A DNA stretch of 5,935 nucleotides from positions 1 to 5,935 of the forward strand of contig DEUU01000192.1 of assembly GCA_002362735.1 (NCBI GenBank), written 5' to 3'. Source of the stretch: Dehalococcoidia bacterium UBA3254. GTDB taxonomy: Bacteria > Chloroflexota > Dehalococcoidia > Dehalococcoidales > UBA3254. The stretch's first letter is position 1; every line of letters starts with the position of its first letter. A program made the position numbers and the translations under genes. This document shows positions 5,190 through 5,935 of this stretch, piece by piece. The notes under the pieces are model-generated. The model worked only from the letters and a program-made list of their open reading frames with translations. It did no database searches and was not told where the DNA came from.

Positions 5190-5231
5190 CAAATTAGGTA
5201 CAGGATTGTGAAATCAAAGGAGGATTAGAGA

Positions 5232-5678
5232 ATGGCCTTAAAATTAAATACCACTAACAGCCTGATAAAACATGGAGTAATGAACGATAAAGGGGAAAAC
5301 CTGGGGAAAATTGAAGAGCTGTTGATTGACTTGGAGACCGGGCGAATCAGGTTTGCTATATTATCTTTTGGGGGATTTGGCAGGGGCAGCAAGTTCTTCA
5401 CGGTACCCTGGGAATTACTCCGCTTTTCGGAACACGACAAAAAATACATCATGGATATACCCCGGGATATCATTGAAAAGGGCGCCGGTTATGATTCCAT
5501 GGAAAAAGTCCTGGACAGGGCGGATACTAATTGGCTCGGGGACAAATATGAATATTACAGCAATAAACCAGAGTGGGAAAAGAGAAGGGAAGAAGAAAGG
5601 CAAACCGAGTTAAAGCAACTGGAGGACCGACGAGCAGAGATCAGAGGTACGGCTCCCAAGCAAGAAGCCGCACGTTAA
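5232..5678 (+). CDS. PRC-barrel domain protein
   Basis: This is a 148-residue soluble protein. PRC-barrels are small beta-barrels found in photosynthetic reaction centre H subunits, in the ribosome-maturation factor RimM and in many stand-alone stress-related proteins of unknown role. Residues about 8-85 match well: GVMNDKGENLGKIEELLIDL, then ETGRIRFAILSFGGFGRGSKFFTVPWELL, then KYIMDI. These give the typical D-x-x-GE-x-LGKI turn, the AILSFGG strand and the V/PWE motif. Residues 112-148 are a highly charged, glutamate- and arginine-rich helix (EWEKRREEERQTELKQLEDR) and may be a coiled coil. ATG at 5232 has AAAGGAGG eight bases upstream, which makes the start certain. It diverges from the 123-aa gene and ends in two hairpins. 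It is a single-gene unit. The specific function is not known. Confidence 0.92.
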   Translation: MALKLNTTNSLIKHGVMNDKGENLGKIEELLIDLETGRIRFAILSFGGFGRGSKFFTVPWELLRFSEHDKKYIMDIPRDIIEKGAGYDSMEKVLDRADTNWLGDKYEYYSNKPEWEKRREEERQTELKQLEDRRAEIRGTAPKQEAAR

Positions 5679-5680
5679 GT

Positions 5681-5704
5681 CTATTCCCTCATGAATCGGA
5701 ATAG
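5681..5704 (+). other. Stem-loop just after the PRC-barrel stop
   Basis: CTATTCC (5681-5687) and GGAATAG (5698-5704) pair perfectly over seven bases around a ten-base loop. It begins three bases after the stop codon and precedes the stronger hairpin at 5711. It may protect the mRNA 3' end. Confidence 0.4.
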
Positions 5705-5710
5705 AACCAG

Positions 5711-5731
5711 GGAGGGTGATGCTCACCCTCC
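5711..5731 (+). terminator. Strong GC hairpin, terminator of the PRC-barrel gene
   Basis: GGAGGGTGA and TCACCCTCC form a perfect nine-bp stem with a three-base loop TGC. The following bases are TCATCGCTTCCTTGTTT, only moderately T-rich. The position, 33 bases past the stop and before the next ribosome site, supports a terminator. Confidence 0.7.
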
Positions 5732-5792
5732 TCATCGCTTCCTTGTTTCGATATCTATTTTTAATGTAATAGCTGAGAATAAGGAGGGACTT

Positions 5793-5935
5793 ATGCCTAT
5801 ACCCAGGGAACAATTTCTGAAAGGCTCGGACACTACGCAAAACAATATCATGAATTTCCTTAAAGAACATCCCGAGGAAGCCTATAACGCCAAAGAAATA
5901 GCTGAAGCGTTTGGAGTTATAGATGCCAAATCAGA
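5793..5935 (+). CDS. N-terminal part of a protein with a possible winged-helix domain, cut by window edge
   Basis: ATG at 5793 lies six to seven bases after AAGGAGGG, a very good ribosome site, and the frame is open to the window end (47 complete codons). The translation starts MPIPREQFLKG and continues TTQNNIMNFLKEHPEEAYNA, KEIAEAFGV. The pattern 'NIMNFLKEHPEEAYNAKEIAEAFGV' (residues 18-42) resembles the first helices of small winged-helix DNA-binding domains. Those have a helix, then 'P..a.t..EIAe.lgi', then a recognition helix. The expected recognition helix would lie just beyond the edge, so this is inferred, and the full domain cannot be tested. If it is a regulator, its target is unknown. 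It follows the terminator of the PRC-barrel gene and is probably transcribed separately. Confidence 0.65.
   Translation, partial: MPIPREQFLKGSDTTQNNIMNFLKEHPEEAYNAKEIAEAFGVIDAKS

Noticed and set aside
5610..5870. 86-codon minus-strand frame
   Set aside because: It crosses the GC hairpin at 5711 and the ribosome site and start of the next plus-strand gene, and has no ribosome site.

Overview
The window looks like chromosomal DNA of a moderately AT-rich bacterium with strong AGGAGG-type ribosome binding sites. It carries seven complete protein genes long enough to be plain (125-401 aa, apart from two of 103 and 107 aa), one small membrane-protein gene of 39 codons, and genes cut by both window ends. 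The mix of GroES, BON, PRC-barrel, MarC and a soluble PAS/HisKA_3 kinase, together with several unrecognised small proteins, resembles free-living environmental lineages. Chloroflexota (Dehalococcoidia-like) is my guess from the general look of the proteins. It is an inference, not shown by any marker here.

Layout. The left end (1-697) is a minus-strand run: a 39-aa single-pass membrane peptide (697-578), a BON-domain protein with a shortened first domain (550-173), then the start of groES (121 to beyond base 1) from a TTG codon. A 382-base non-coding stretch follows. It holds a hairpin (903-924) and a near-consensus promoter (953-982) whose -35 box lies inside a perfect 17-bp palindrome. This promoter faces a plus-strand cluster of two unrecognised proteins that overlap by ATGA (1080-1532, 1529-1840) and a soluble PAS histidine kinase of the NarX/DesK type (1882-3087). 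No response regulator is in view.

Convergent to the kinase is a six-TM MarC-family membrane protein (3827-3219). Next comes a 311-base intergenic region with direct and inverted repeats just upstream of a 107-aa unrecognised protein (4139-4462). A 123-aa acidic-tailed unrecognised protein (5067-4696) and a PRC-barrel protein (5232-5678) diverge from a shared 164-base promoter region. The PRC gene ends in a strong GC hairpin, and a further gene with a possible winged-helix start (from 5793) runs off the right end.

Working together. GroES, BON and PRC-barrel proteins are commonly linked to stress or envelope homeostasis, and the kinase gives a sensory output, so the region reads as a set of small stress or housekeeping units rather than one pathway. 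I see no transposase, tRNA, rRNA, CRISPR array or phage gene. I do not see convincing evidence of a new defence or biosynthetic system. The most distinctive signals are the operator-like promoter at 952-982 with its two unknown co-transcribed genes, the repeat cluster at 4043-4089, and the eroded 5' end of the BON gene.
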